Shown: piece by piece, positions 1 through 11,520 of the stretch
How positions within the stretch are numbered: the stretch's first letter is position 1
Layout of the letters: every line of letters starts with the position of its first letter
Source of the DNA: Ceratotherium simum simum
Taxonomy: Eukaryota; Chordata; Mammalia; Perissodactyla; Rhinocerotidae
Direction of reading: 5' to 3'
NCBI RefSeq assembly: GCF_000283155.1
Contig: NW_004454262.1
Location: 195,412 to 259,411 of the forward strand
Length of the DNA: 64,000 nucleotides
The notes under the pieces: model-generated
What the model saw: only the letters and a program-made list of their open reading frames with translations
Told to the model about the DNA's origin: nothing
The model's database searches: none
Made by a program: the position numbers and the translations under genes

Positions 1-345
1 TAAGTAGTAGATAATAACAACAATAAACAAACACATAGAGACAGAGATTGGATTGGTGGTTACCAGAGGGGAGGAGGGGAGGGAGGAGGGTGAAAGGGAT
101 AATTCGGCACGTGTGTGGTGATGGGTTGTAATTAGTATTTGGGTGGTGAACATGATGTAATCTATGCAGAAATAGAAGTATAATGATGTACACCCTAAAT
201 TTATACAACGTTATAAACCAATGTTACTGCAATAAGCAAAAAATAAAATAAAATAAAATCCAGTAGGAACTATAAAAAAAAAAAAAGAACTTTAGCAGCA
301 AAAATAAATAAATAAATAAACAAACAAACAAAAAAAAACAAAAAA
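1..345 (+). mobile_element. L1 retrotransposon 3' end, truncated by the window edge
   Basis: This is the 3' untranslated end of a LINE-1, sense on the plus strand, with an A-rich tail from about 240. The tail is long and partly diversified (AAATA, AAACA units), and a short non-A stretch at 262-275 and 289-300 may be tail decay or a second A-rich insertion. Bases 1-245 closely match the reverse complement of the L1 at 23252-23719, including the CTATGCAGAAATAGAAGTAT block, at roughly 90% identity by eye. The two are therefore copies of one fairly young, lineage-specific L1 subfamily. The 5' part lies outside the window, so no target-site duplication can be tested. Confidence 0.9.
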
Positions 346-1074
346 GAAAGTTACCTGAAGATTCATGGAACTTTTCTTAAATTTCTTCTAAGTTAATAAT
401 AAGGCCAGAAAAAATTTAATGTATAGTGGAAAATAATAAAATTGCCTTATCATTATATCCCACAGTATAGCTGCTTAGCTAAATTTTTACTTTTACTCTT
501 CAGGGTTCTGTAATAACTTAGTTCTTAGTAATAACTAAGCTGTTGCTTCTAATTTTTTTAGGTAAATTCAACCCAAGGGCTTTCTGAATCCTCAAAGAAA
601 AATTATACTCTATGTGATGCAATTAACTGGAATAGACTTTCAGATTTCTAAGGAGAAGCCCAAGTTTCATTTTTGTTTCCTTATTCTCTGAATGTGCTAT
701 CACATGGGATGTTAGCTCATGTTGGAAGCAGAAAACTCTAGGCCAGAAACTTCTACAGCATTACAGAAATGAAAAAGGATGTTGCAGACAGGCAAGTGTT
801 AGTCTGAGAAGTGAGGCAGCCTTGGCACTGGAAATGTCACTAAAAATTCAGGCCTGTAAGCTGTCGTGGGTATATCTTCCCAAGAAAGCACTTGTAACCT
901 GGTAATACCAGTAACTTGAAATCTACTGTCACTTGCTCCCATATTTTAGGGCTCAAGTTAAATTATGTGTGATCTGAAGCCCAGACCTCCCAAGCACAAC
1001 CTGATTTCTTTTTCTATTGAATATTCCCTTGATGTGGTACTTACATGACCTTCAACACAAATGGAATCTTACTT
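346..1074. other. No gene seen; unassigned AT-rich DNA
   Basis: I see no open frame of note, no RNA gene and no confidently named repeat here. The sequence is AT-rich with scattered short homopolymers. Confidence 0.5.
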
Positions 1075-1340
1075 TGAGTTAAATTTTTAAGTAAAATGTT
1101 GTTTTTATCAAAGCATACATGTACATAGTTAAAGAGTTCAATAAACAGTAGGGCTAACAATAAAAACAAGTATTCTCTTGCTCCACTCCTTCAACTCTTC
1201 CCTCCCAAATACCTCTTCCAAGAAGAAACCAATTTCAACTCTTTTAAATGTTTCCTCTTGTAGTTATTTCCATATTTGTATATTATATACTTGTTATTTC
1301 TGGATTTTTTTCACTATTAGACTATTAATTGACTTCCTCC
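1075..1340. mobile_element. Possible old L1-type 3' untranslated fragment
   Basis: The run of features GTACATAGTTAAAGAGTTCAA, then a pyrimidine-rich CCACTCC...CTCCC block, then an AACCAATTTCAAC-like segment resembles the 3' ends of old mammalian L1 (L1M) families. Similar segments occur near 8.04-8.4 kb and 50.0-50.35 kb. An open frame of 82 codons at 1178-1426 crosses it but is low-complexity and not a credible gene. Confidence 0.35.
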
Positions 1341-1504
1341 TGTGGAAGACAGAGATTTTGCTTTCATACTCATCCTGCATTCCACCTCCAATTTCATACT
1401 CCCCTCCTCCCATCCTTCCTATATAGCATGCATATAATAATTTTTACTGAGCGAGTATTCAGTATTTACTCTGATGCGACTATATGATATAACTGTAAAA
1501 TGTT

Positions 1505-1700
1505 GGTCAGGAAAACCAGAAACTCTTCTAGGTTTTTTGAGTAGAAAGAAGTTTAATATAGGAAAATAAAGATGTAAAAAATCATTGCAAATGCATATAT
1601 TGCAGGAAATCTGCTACCAATCCACCACACGCAACTCTGAAGTTGATGACTACTAGAGAACACCTTTCTGGAAGTTGCTGCTGCTGCTAACAGTCATAGA
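1505..1700 (+). repeat. Unclassified old interspersed repeat, family A
   Basis: The segment carries AGAAGTTTAATATAGGAAA near 1545 and a GTTGCTGCTGCTGCTA block near 1675. The same order of landmarks (TTTAATGTAGGGAA, later GAGGCTGCTGCC) is seen at 19838-20330. I cannot name the family with confidence. Confidence 0.35.
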
Positions 1701-2565
1701 TGTGTATACACCTAATGACAGAGTGTCAGAATACATGAAGCAAAAATTGACCAAGTTAATGGGAAGAATAAAAAGTTCCACAATCATGGCCTAAGATTAA
1801 AATATCCCTCTCTTAACAATTGAAAAAACAACTAGGCCAAAATTTAATAAAGACAGAAGATTTGAACAACTATCAACCATCTTGATTTAATTGATATTTA
1901 TAGGTATTACACTAACAATGGCAGAATACATAGGCTTTTATAGCTAGACTGATCAAGAAAGAAAGAGAGGAGACAGAAATCACTAATATCATCAATGAAA
2001 GAGGGGATATCACTACAGAACTTATAGATATTAAAGGGATAATAAGGGAATATTAACAACTTTATGCCAGTAAATTGACAACATAGATGAAAGGGACACG
2101 TTCTTTGAAAAATGTAATTTACTACAGAAGAAATAGAAATAGAAATGAGAAAAACAAATTACCAAAATAGAAATATAAAACTTGAATAGCTCTATATCAA
2201 TTAAAGAAATGGAATTTATAATTTAAAACTTTCCCATATAGAAAACTCTTGGAGAACTTACACTATCTGATTTCAAGGCTCATAATGAAGCTACAGTAAT
2301 TAATAAAATGTGGCATGGTGTAAAGATAACACGATCAACAGAACAGAATAGAAAGTTAAGAAATGGACCCACACTTATATGCTTAATTGATCAGGTATGG
2401 GGAAAATATATTCTTTTGAATAGATGCTGCTGGAAAAATTAGTCTGTTTGGGAAAAAAGTAACCTAGACCCTTATCTTATACTATACATAAAAATTAATT
2501 CATAATGGACCAGAGACTTAAATGTAAGTGCTAAAATTCTTAAGCTCTTAGAAGAATAAACAGCT
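1700..2565 (+). mobile_element. Decayed L1 ORF2 fragment (reverse transcriptase region)
   Basis: Several stretches match remembered L1 ORF2 DNA in the correct order on the plus strand. They are the GTATACACCTAATGACAGAG segment, the GAAAGAGGGGATATCACTACAG segment of the reverse-transcriptase core, the AAGCTACAGTAATTAATAAA segment, and the GACTTAAATGTAAGTGC segment. Stop codons and indels break every frame, and there is an internal deletion near 2220. It is a dead, old (L1M-age) copy. With the piece at 2880-3312 it probably represents one insertion. Confidence 0.8.
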
Positions 2566-2879
2566 GGGGGTTTGGAGAGGGAGAAAATAAGAAGAGTTGA
2601 GATGTTAGTTGTATCAGAAATATTTTGTTTCAAAAATGATCTGAAAACATATACAGCTACATGGTACAATTGTGAAATTTGAATGTGGTTACATGGACAT
2701 CTGAGATATTGTAGTCTATACTTTCCTATGTGTATAAAATATTTCATGATTATAATATAGTAATACATCACAATAAGGACCAGTAGTGAAGTAATTAACA
2801 GTAAAGAGGGTTATATATAAAATTATATGGTTTTGTAGTTAGAATTCCAGTGAGACAGATTTGACTATGAAAAACTCAC

Positions 2880-3312
2880 AATTTGTGTATGGAAAAACCA
2901 CTATAAACACAATTAAAAGAGAAAATTGTATAATGAATTGCAACATATGTAAGAGTCAAAAGGTTAGGAACCTTCAAATATACAGTAGCTTTAAATTCAT
3001 GATAAAAGAGGATGCCAATAGAAAACAATGAACCAACAATAAATCATGAATAAATGAGTTCACAAAGAATACAAATAAATATAAAAAGTAATGATTTCAC
3101 TAGTGATTAAATTCTGAGAATTAGATACCACTTTTTGCATACCTGATTGTCAAAGGTAAAACAATGCCCGTGGTTGACAAGGATGTGAGGAAATGCTCAG
3201 TCTCCTACTCTGCTTCTACAAAGATAAACTCTTTTCCCATGCAAATCGGCAATTAATAAAAAGATTATTAAAAATATGACACATTTCTACCCAGAAATTT
3301 CCCTTCTAGGAG
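2880..3312 (+). mobile_element. Decayed L1 ORF2 3' part
   Basis: This continues in the same orientation as the L1 fragment upstream. It shows the ORF2 3' landmarks ATTAGATACCACTTTTTGCA, GACAAGGATGTGAGGAAA, and a final CCCAGAAATTTCCCTTCTAG that corresponds to the usual CCAGCAATTCCACTTCTAG. About 315 bases between the two pieces (2566-2879) are not clearly L1. No frame is open. Confidence 0.7.
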
Positions 3313-3550
3313 GCAGCATAACATTTAGAAAGAGCCCTCTCTCTGGAACTAAAATTCCTGGGTTCAAACTCTGGCTCCACAACTTACTAATGGTGCAGCT
3401 TTGGAAGGATATGTCAGCTTTTTGGGCCTCAGTTTCCCTAATCTGTGAAATTTGGGAAAATAACTCATAGGGAAATTGTAATGCTTTTATGTGTAGATAC
3501 GTATAAAGACAACCTAGATTAGTGTCTGTCATGTGGTGAGTACTGTAAAA
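3313..3550 (+). mobile_element. MIR SINE
   Basis: This is a nearly complete mammalian-wide interspersed repeat in sense orientation. Landmarks in order are CCTGGGTTCAAACTCTGGCTC (tRNA-like B box and core), the ACTTACTAATGGTGCAGCTTTGG segment, CCTCAGTTTCCCTAATCTGTG, and the ATAGGGAAATTGTAATGC 3' part. The overlapping open frames on both strands are incidental. Confidence 0.9.
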
Positions 3551-4135
3551 AAGTTTGCTTCTCTTCCTCCTTCCTCTTGTCATTTTATCAGAATAAAATT
3601 TTCAGCCAAATTTTTGCCTGACCTCTAATTTTGATTCGAAAGGCACTTCCTCTCCTAGGGTAGCCTCAGGAAGATTTTCTGAGACCTCAGCTTGACCAAT
3701 CAACAGAACTCTTTGACTCCATTTCTGAGTTCCGGCTTCTGCCCTCTGGGAACCCTGGTCTCACCTCCCTTTTGTGCCACTTAACTACCTAGACCAGTTC
3801 TAACTCACCCACCCCTGCACCCATTTCTATCTGCTCAGCCATTAACCACAGGCTGGCAACTGGCTTTCCTGTCTGGGTTCCCCATTGTCACATGCTTACC
3901 ACTTAGAAGTATCACAGGAGACATCTATTGGCTGCAGTCAGTTCATTCCTCGTTCACACAAGCTGAAATATGGGCAAAAGGGAAAATGTTGAAGGAGTTT
4001 TAGTGCAAGATCCTCTTCTTTCCACGGATGTGAACTAGGCATTCCCTCAGGGAAGACTCAGAGCCACTAGTTCTAAACATGTGAAATACATCTCATTTCT
4101 TGTCTTACTTAGATGGTGGCTCATTTAACTTTCAT
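3551..4135. other. No gene seen; unassigned
   Basis: Moderately GC-rich, pyrimidine-rich DNA with no convincing open frame, RNA gene or named repeat. Confidence 0.5.
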
Positions 4136-5700
4136 CACTCATCAGCACATATTTATGGAGCACATACTTGATGTCAGGCACCGGGCCAGGCACAGAGTAT
4201 TCAAGTTTGAATAAGACATGAACTTGGCCCTCAATCACATGCTTAGACAATCAGATAAACTGAAAATTACCATGCAGTGGGATAAGGACAAACACAAGAG
4301 TTGTGTACATATTTCCCTAGTGGCACAGAGGAGGACTGGTTAGCCTGGTGTGAGTCGAGTGTTGGGTTTACAGAGGACTTGATTTTGAACCACGTTCCAG
4401 GTGGCCTGGGGTGAGGAAGACATGTCCCAAAGCATGAGCTGCACCAGAAGCCTGGCTTGCTCTGTGATGTTGATACCTGGTCTGGCTGGAGGAGGAGGTG
4501 TAGGTGGAAACTGGCATAATAGGAAACCAGAGCGTCTGCAATAGGGTACCACTCGTCAAAGATTAGACATAATTTTCAAGATAACGAGGTTTTAAAACAA
4601 GGGAGTGACAAGATCAGATTTATGTTTTATTAAGACAATTTGAGGTATGGCATGGAAGATGGATTGTAGAGGGAGAGATAATACTGGAACCTTCTGCAAC
4701 AGCCTCTGGCTGATGAAGAAGGACATATCTGGAAGAGTGGGGAAGGAGAGGCAGAGATATATTCATTTGGCAGGGCATTGTGAGAAACGAAATTTAGCAA
4801 GTGATGGAGAGAAATCATTAAAGGATGGCTCTTGGATTTCTGACTTGGATCACCAGGTGGATAATAGAGCCATTAACCAAAGTCGGGTATGTAGAAGAAC
4901 ATCTGGTTTGATGGGTGACAAGGATACTGAGTTAAGGTTTGGAAATGTTGAATTTGAGATGCTTGCGGGACATCCAGAGAGAAATATCAGAATGCCAATA
5001 AAAATACAGATCCGTTGCATAAGAACAGAAATATGAACTGGGCGTGTCTATGTGGGAGTCATCACCATATGTGTAGTATTTACAATTATTGGATCAGATG
5101 AACTTGCCCAGTGTGAGCATGAGGAGTGAGAGGTTCAGTGCACAGAAATGGAGTTGGGGAGAATATTAACATACAGGATGGATACAGAGCTGCTCTGTGC
5201 AGTTGTGCACATTGTACAGTGCACATTTCCAGGCACCAGTCATATCCGTGTGTAGCTGAAGGGCAAACTCCGAAGTTGCGTAGTGCACAACCTGTGTGGC
5301 TGTATGTGGCATCCAGGTGAGGAGAAGAATACTTGTGTAAGGCTAAGAAAGAATAGTGTTAGAGACAGGAGCTGAACTAGGAAAGAATGTGACACACAAA
5401 CCACAGGAGCAGAACATTTCTCTAGGAGGAGGGAGCAAGAAACTATGAAAGCTCTGAAGAAACCTAGTAGCTTAGGTTAAGGGCCTGCTCTTTGGTGACC
5501 TAGGGAGAGAGGTTTCCATGCATTGCTGGGGAAAAGTCCTAACTCAGTGGGTTGAAGCGTGATTGACGGTGAGACAGTGGAGCCTGCAAATGCAGGCCAC
5601 TCAACAGTGCGGAGTCTGTGAAGGGTGTTTTCTGTGCCTGGTTATCATTCAGTATGTACCACAGGGCAGAGCACAAGCTGGATGACTGGTTGGTTAAGAA
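4136..5700 (-). mobile_element. Long L2 LINE fossil, antisense
   Basis: The left end is the antisense L2 3' terminus (ATATTTATGGAGCACATACT, then CAGGCACCGGGCCAGGCAC). Moving right, it shows antisense ORF2 landmarks: GAGTGACAAGATCAGATTTA, GATGGATTGTAGAGGGA, GAATTTGAGATGCTTGCGGG, and CTCAGTGGGTTGAAGCGTGATTG. At about 1.5 kb this is the longest L2 piece in the window. L2 is a CR1-type LINE that stopped moving before placental mammals radiated. The 129-codon open frame at 4647-5036 lies antisense inside it and is not a gene. Confidence 0.85.
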
Positions 5701-6154
5701 AGGAAGGAGGTGGTACAAAGGGTACTTTGGCCAGAAAAATGAAAAAAAAAGGAAGTGGATTAAGGTGAAAACAAATGAATGATTGGAGCACAGTTGCCAC
5801 CATCACACCAAATAAGGTCTTTTCCCTCCTGCCCTGGGAAACGGGGGAAGGCTGCTTTGTTTCACTGGCATATGGAGTGAGAGGTGGGGGTGGGGCCAGT
5901 CATGGTGTGGGCACAGGGGGATGGTGCAGATGACCTCATGTGGCAGCCTCCACAGGTGATTGTCCCAGTCAGGAGATGTGCCAACCACATGTCAGGGGCA
6001 GGCGCCCACCAACGGCAGGTCAGCAGGGCTCCCCCTGGCTCTAGGGCTTTTTCTCTCCTAGTCCCACCTCAGCTCCCGCAGGCCTCGGCTCCTCCTCCCC
6101 CGTGACTGCCTTGCCTTGTGCAGGGGGCCCTGCTCATCTCTGACTGGGTGTCAG
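5701..6154. other. No gene seen; GC-richer unassigned stretch
   Basis: Short overlapping open frames (61-73 codons) on both strands near 5803-6105 are proline-rich and lack any recognisable domain. The stretch lies between two L2 pieces and may be unrecognised L2 5' sequence or an older insertion. Confidence 0.4.
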
Positions 6155-6600
6155 CAGTTCGTCAAGAATTTACGGTGCGCCAACCAGGTGCCGGGCACTA
6201 CTCCAGCCGCTGAGGATACAGCCAGAATAAAGGGGAACATGTTCCTTCTTGCCCTCTAGAGAGGGGTGGCAGATGATGACAGCAGCATAAACTATGGCAG
6301 GTGCTGAGAAGAACTATGAACAAAATAGAATAAACAGAGGTAAGAGGGATAGAGTGATGTGAGCACGGGAGGGGCCTTCTCTGAGCTGTGACATTTGAAC
6401 AGAGCCCTGGACTGTGAGAGCATGAGCCACAAGGAAACAGGCCCCTGTGGAGGACACAGGAAGTGCAAAGGCCATGGGGTGCAGGCCTGCTTGGGCCTCC
6501 GGGGAGCCGCCACTAGCTGGGGTGAGGGGTTTTGATCTGACTGAGACTGATGAGAAGCCAGTAGAGGGTGTTTTCTTAAAGGCTCTTTCCGGCTATGGGA
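6155..6600 (-). mobile_element. L2 LINE fragment, antisense
   Basis: The order of landmarks matches the antisense L2 3' end: CAGGTGCCGGGCACTACTCC, GAGGATACAGCCAGAATAAA, GAAGTGCAAAGGCCATGGGG, and TTTTGATCTGACTGAGACTG. It has the same orientation as the L2 at 4136-5700. Each begins with an L2 3' end, so they are two separate insertions. Confidence 0.8.
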
Positions 6601-7010
6601 AATAACGGCGAGAGCAGTTAGGAGGCTCCGTCAACAGCAACCAGAAGGCAACTCTTTTCATCGGTTCTCTCACCCTAGCCCTCCCACTCTGGCTCTGCCT
6701 GTGCAACACTTTGTCAATGCACAGCTGTTAACTTATTTTTAAATTTTTTCCTGTCTATGGATTTTCTCAGTGAAGAGATACAGAAAGTCATCTGACAGCA
6801 TCCAAAAGGGCTTCATGGGGAAGACTAGAACCCAGCACTCCTGTGCAAGAAACTCCAGGAGGAAATATGATAGAGCCTACAACATGGAGATCAAAATCTT
6901 GCCTTCAAAGGGGTGATGAGTGGAAAAAGCAAAGACAGAAATAATATAAATGTTACCAAAGCTTAATACTCCTTAAGAGTATTTGGCTCAAGTTTAGTCT
7001 CCATCTCTAG
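6601..7010. other. No gene seen; unassigned
   Basis: No supported gene, RNA or named repeat. Confidence 0.5.
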
Positions 7011-7155
7011 GTAAAATTGCCAGATTCAGCACATAAAAATTCAGGATTTCAAATATTACATGGGACATACACATGTTAAAAATTATTCATTGTTTATCTC
7101 AAATTCACATATAAATAAGAGTCCTATATTTTAGTCCTGGCAACTTTCTGTCTAG
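7011..7155. mobile_element. Short palindromic DNA-transposon-like repeat
   Basis: The segment opens with ATTGCCAGATTCAGC and closes with GTCCTGGCAAC, giving imperfect inverted ends. The middle (TACATGGGACATACACATG, TTATTCATTGTTTATCTC) matches a common mammalian palindromic MER repeat that I remember but cannot name with certainty. Confidence 0.5.
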
Positions 7156-7364
7156 AGGTAGTGACCCACGGGATGGCCATCCATCAGCTGGGAAACATAT
7201 TTCTAGCCAAATCTGTCCTCTGCATTGGAGATTAGTGTAATGTTTTCAGAGGAAGGAAGACCTACCTTTCGGTAATATTTCCTTAGACCTAAAAACATAT
7301 TTGTTGCTTCAAAATCAAAATGTCTATATTCAAAATCTTACATTTCTGATCAAACTAGGCGAGC

Positions 7365-7530
7365 TCTTCCCACCTTCCTTCTAGCTGGGTGCCCTTAAAC
7401 AGGTCACTTAACTTCTCTGAGTCCCACTTTTCTCAGCTCAAACTCCTTCAAGGACTGAATCGTGACTATAAGGAAAAGTACTCATAACATTGTGAAGTGC
7501 TATACAGATATAACTTATTATTATTATTTC
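7365..7530 (+). mobile_element. MIR SINE fragment
   Basis: Landmarks are CTAGCTGGGTGCCCTTAAACAGG, CACTTAACTTCTCTGAGTCC and CATTGTGAAGTGCTATACAG, matching the central and 3' parts of MIR in sense orientation. Confidence 0.75.
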
Positions 7531-8035
7531 CTCACTAATTTTTCTTTTTATTTCCTTTTCTACCAGAATGACGAAGCATATGATAATGTATTTTTAATCT
7601 ACTCTAACTCTACAGATTTTTCAGAAAAATGTATTCTTTCACACAGAAAGGTGTCCCACTGGGCACCACCTAACATGCATTCCAAGTCTATTCCCTTCCG
7701 GGGGGGTCCTACTCCCCACACCCCCCAGAAAATTACAGACATTTGGGCTTCAGATAAACACAGAAAATGCTTCCAAAACATTTCTTGCTTGTTTGACCCA
7801 AGTGCTGAACTGCATGAATTTTCCAAATTCCCACTATTTCCTGTTGACTGCACACCCTAGGAGGCCACCTGCTCACTGGTGATCTCAAATGGCTTCACTG
7901 ACACTCTGTGGCAGGTGAGCAGTCAGCAGATTCACGTGTCCCTGTAAATCCCCTCCTGAAGCGGTCAGCCAGTGGACGACCACTGACCCAGCCCCTGCCA
8001 CTACCAAGCTCTTCCATCACTTCTTTAAAAAAAAA
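7531..8035. other. No gene seen; unassigned
   Basis: A 132-codon open frame (7462-7860) spans the MIR 3' end and this stretch. It has no recognisable domain, its start lies in the MIR, and the composition is not gene-like. I treat it as chance. Confidence 0.5.
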
Positions 8036-8400
8036 CCCAAAACATTGGGGGGTCAATTGTAGAAAATGTTCAAAATGCAGAAAAGTATGATTAAGGAATT
8101 AAAAGTAATCAGCAAGCTCGCTATCCAAAGAAAAGCACTGGTGGCATGTTGATGTATATGTTTATAAATAGTTTTATAGAGTTGGGATCATACAACATAC
8201 TGTAGAATGAAGAGTTTGAGTCCTACTTTTTTTCACATACCATCATGATTTTTTTTTCCAGCCTATTCCATAGTTTTCAAAATAATAAAAATTATTTAAT
8301 TATCTTCATATTAGTTCATCATATGGATGAACTATAATTAATTCAAGCATTTTCTATATTTGGAGGCATTTTTAAGCATAATAAGTTCATTAAACAAGTA
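8036..8400. mobile_element. Possible old L1-type 3' fragment
   Basis: The segment GTTGGGATCATACAACATACTG followed by a T-rich stretch and ATCATATGGATGAACTATAAT resembles the antisense end of old L1 families. Similar DNA occurs at 50.0-50.35 kb. Confidence 0.45.
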
Positions 8401-8969
8401 CTATACTGGGGATATGATCCAAGGGCATATTTATTTTTGTGTCCCAAGGTTTTCCCCCATCCACAGCAGAACCCGTGACTTCTCTGTTCTCTAGGAAAGG
8501 TCCTTGGACTTTCCATTGGATAATTAGAATGCTTGTCTGGCGTGGATTTCATAACCCCTTAACTGGATTTAGAGCTAAATCTTTTCCTTTACCCACCAGT
8601 TAGAGGCAAGAAGCTGCAGTGTGGAAAGTGAGGGTGACTTCTCCTCATCATGCATTTTGAGCCTGGCTGCTGTTGAAAGCTGATGACTTTCCTTGGGAGC
8701 ACCTTCCTGGCTTCTTCAGAGGGTCCCCTGCTGGACCTTCTATCTCTACCTGCCTGATACAGCAGTGCCTCTCCTGAGGCTACCCGCTTGCCATGCTCCA
8801 TTCCATCTGGACTCTCTTTGTTCCCTCACCCTGTGACAGGTGTCCTTATGGGCAGCATCCCATTAAAAATGAGCCCCGGTCTACATTCCTTCTCGGGATG
8901 CCACATCTGATCTTTGGGCCTTGGGCAGCTTTGACGAGGTAGCTCTCTGTTCAAGTCTGCATGGACTTA
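8401..8969. other. No gene seen; unassigned
   Basis: Short open frames on the minus strand (69-70 codons) show no domain. No repeat could be named. Confidence 0.5.
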
Positions 8970-9200
8970 TGCTTTCTTTTCTCCTTGGTGAATACCTAGC
9001 AGTGCAAAGGCTGAGTCATATTTGAAAGTGACGATTTTGTATTCCCACCAGCTGTGTAGGAGAGTTCCAGTTAATCTACGTACCCACCAACACTTAGTAT
9101 GGTGTCTTTTTAATTTTAACCATTCTAATAGATGTGTAGTGGTATCACACTGTGATTTCAATTTTCATTTCCCTAATGACTAATGATGTGACAGTTTTCT
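8970..9200 (-). mobile_element. L1 ORF2 3' fragment, antisense
   Basis: Antisense L1 ORF2 landmarks appear in order: GAATACCTAGCAGTGCAAAGG, TTGTATTCCCACCAGCTGTG, AGAGTTCCAGTTAATC, ACCAACACTTAGTATGG and AGATGTGTAGTGGTATCACA. The piece is about 230 bp, old and frameshifted. Confidence 0.85.
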
Positions 9201-10039
9201 TGTTACTCACAGCTGGAGTGTAGAAGTTTAGGGATGCAGAAGTTTTGTGTGCCTTGTTTGGGGCAGAGAGAGCACAGAAGTGTTGATAGAATCATGGGCT
9301 GGACAGGTCAGAAAGAGGAGGCCGATGGAGGGAACTGAGATCATGAAGGTGTGGTGGGAGCTGCAGACTTCAGCAGTAGGTGTCAGCGTGGCCTCTTCAA
9401 GACCAGACACATCTTGGTGGACATCATTTAAAGAAGACTATTGATCTGGAGAATCAGGGAGCCTCAGTGGCCACCAGTGGGTGCCAGGGGACAGAATGAA
9501 AGCCAGACTCCTCCCCTCTGCTGCTCTGGGGACATGTGGAAGGAGAAGTTAGAGAACAACCTTATTGGAGAAGAATCATTCCTGAACTTTGAATTGACTG
9601 AATATTCACTTGAAAGAGACTGCTTTAAAGCTGAAGGAATAAACACAGGGAAGAGGGTAAGGGCAAGCTGACTGAGAGGCAAGGGGTGGGGACAGGTGAT
9701 TACATATGAAAGGAGCCACTGTTGGTGGCTGGGTGTTATGTGGCCCTTGGGACATGATGGATTCCTGAGTGAGTGAGCCAAGTTTAAAGGAAAATCAGGG
9801 GTGGGCATCACACTGTTGATCAATTCAGAGGATATTCTCAACTAGTATTTCTGAACTCCTTTTATAAGTCTATACTTCGGCCAATTTTTCCCATTCTGTA
9901 ACTGTGCAGTTGTTTTTTTGGATTCCAAGTCAAGAGCCTTACATTTGTGTATTGTGTTTATCTTGTTAAATTTGGACTACATTCTAAACCTTTCATATTC
10001 TGATTTCCTCACTGATAGGACACACTGTGGAAAAATCAT
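9201..10039. other. No gene seen; unassigned
   Basis: The largest open frame is 125 codons on the minus strand (9464-9841). It has no signal or domain that I recognise, and it overlaps open frames on the other strand. No named repeat. Confidence 0.5.
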
Positions 10040-10195
10040 AAGCTTGCAGACAGATGTTGACATTTGGCCTTCCTGGACCTTCAGAAAGCCATTCAGCCTC
10101 TATTGCACTCAGTTTTCTTCTCTGCAGAATGCGATACATACAATGATATAATGTGAATTACATAAGGTACTCGATAAATAGTGGTGATAGTAAGT
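10040..10195 (+). mobile_element. Possible MIR SINE fragment
   Basis: CTCAGTTTTCTTCTCTGCAGAATG followed by GGTACTCGATAAATAGTGGTG resembles the 3' half of MIR. The 5' half is poorly preserved. Confidence 0.5.
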
Positions 10196-10611
10196 GGTGT
10201 GCTGGTAAGTGTTTAGCAACAGGCTCTATTAAATGATTGTCAATCTCTGTGGTGTACATACTCCCATCATGGCTGATTTCAAGTGTGACACTGAGTGTGA
10301 CGTTGGGAAGAGATGTACATATCTGCTCTCGTGAGCTGGTGAAAGCCAGCTCCAGCACACCACTGACGGTAGTCATATTTTGATTCTATCAGAACAGAAA
10401 AAGATCTGTAATTTACTCAGGAGGACTCCCTCAGGTTATCACCAGTCTACTTTAGTTAATTTTTGAATTTGTTATCAATTGATTTTTAATCAACATAATT
10501 ATTATGTGATTCACTCAACATTTGTCCATCTTGACTATGAGGTCATCCTGACATTTTGTTCAATGTCTTGTTGAAGTTGAGTTACATTTCTACTACATTC
10601 CCTAACCTGGA

Positions 10612-10930
10612 AGTTCTCATCACTGGCCCCCATTAGAATCACCTGGGAAACCTCGACTATACACTCAAGGTCCAGTCCAAGACTGGCTACATAATTTGTG
10701 GAGCTCAGTGCAAAATAAAAATATGGGGCCCCTTATTCAAAAATTATTTCAAAATGGTGATAGCAGAGCATTAAATCAAGTGTGGGCCCTTCTGAGCCTG
10801 GGGCCGTGTGTGACTGCACAGGTTGGACCCCATGAAGCAGACCCTTTCTAGCCTCACTTAGTTAATAATTGTTTGAAGGTGAAATATGGGAATTTTCAGT
10901 TTTTAAAATCTTCCCAGGTGGTTCTAATGT
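10612..10930 (+). mobile_element. MER5-like DNA transposon interrupted by another repeat
   Basis: The left part (CATTAGAATCACCTGGGAAACC) and the right part (CTTCCCAGGTGGTTCTAATG) look like the two halves of a short hAT-Charlie-derived element. Between them, about 10680-10870, sits an unrelated old repeat with GTGGAGCTCAGTGCAAAATA and GGCCCTTCTGAGCCTGGGGCC, whose name I cannot give. Confidence 0.55.
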
Positions 10931-10949
10931 GTAGCCAGTGTTATATACT

Positions 10950-11135
10950 CAGTGGTCCTCAAACTTAATGCATCAGAATTAACTGGAGAGGTCGTTAAAA
11001 CTCAGATTGCTGTGTTCTGCCTTTAGAATTTCTGATTCAGTAGGTCTGGGGTAGGGTCCTAAATTGTGCAGTCCTAATAAGATCCCAGGTGATGCTGATG
11101 CTGCTGGTGTGGAACCCACACATTGAGAACCATTG
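10950..11135 (+). mobile_element. MER5A DNA transposon, near complete
   Basis: Both inverted ends are visible: CAGTGGTCCTCAAACTT on the left and CATTGAGAACCATTG on the right. The body shows GTTAAAACTCAGATTGCTG, TTTCTGATTCAGTAGGTC and CCAGGTGATGCTGATGCTGC. These are the standard landmarks of this non-autonomous hAT-Charlie family. It lies directly next to the interrupted MER5-like copy, so this is a cluster of related elements. Confidence 0.9.
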
Positions 11136-11389
11136 ACTAAAAGATGAGGTTTGAGTCCTCACATGGCATGCATTGTCTGTATGATCTGACCCTTGCCTTT
11201 CCCCAGATAATGGAGTCTTAAACTCAAGCCACATGGAACTCCTCATCACGCCTCAATTTTCTCATGATTTTGCATGCGTTCATGCAAGAGCTGCAGTTCT
11301 GTGTCTACAGGAAAATTTCTGATTCTTCCTTCAAGATTCCCTTCCCAGTCCCTCTCCTCCTGCCCTCGAGCAGAGAGCCTCCTATGCTC

Positions 11390-11520
11390 TGCTCTACATC
11401 AGCACTTGCCATGCTGACCGTCCACTTGTCTACATCTTGGAGAGCAGATGCCTGTGTCTTTCATCTGCATCTTCTCAGGGCCTAGCACACTGTGAACATT
11501 CACTAGTCTGTTGAGAGGAC
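11390..11520 (+). mobile_element. L2 LINE 3' end fragment
   Basis: CTGTGTCTTTCATCTGCATC then GGGCCTAGCACACTGTGAAC is the sense L2 3' end, where the consensus reads GCCTAGCACAGTGCCTGGCAC. Confidence 0.6.

Noticed and set aside
4647..5036. 129-codon plus-strand open frame
   Set aside because: It lies antisense within a long L2 fossil.
7462..7860. 132-codon plus-strand open frame
   Set aside because: Its start lies in a MIR and the rest has no domain or coding character.
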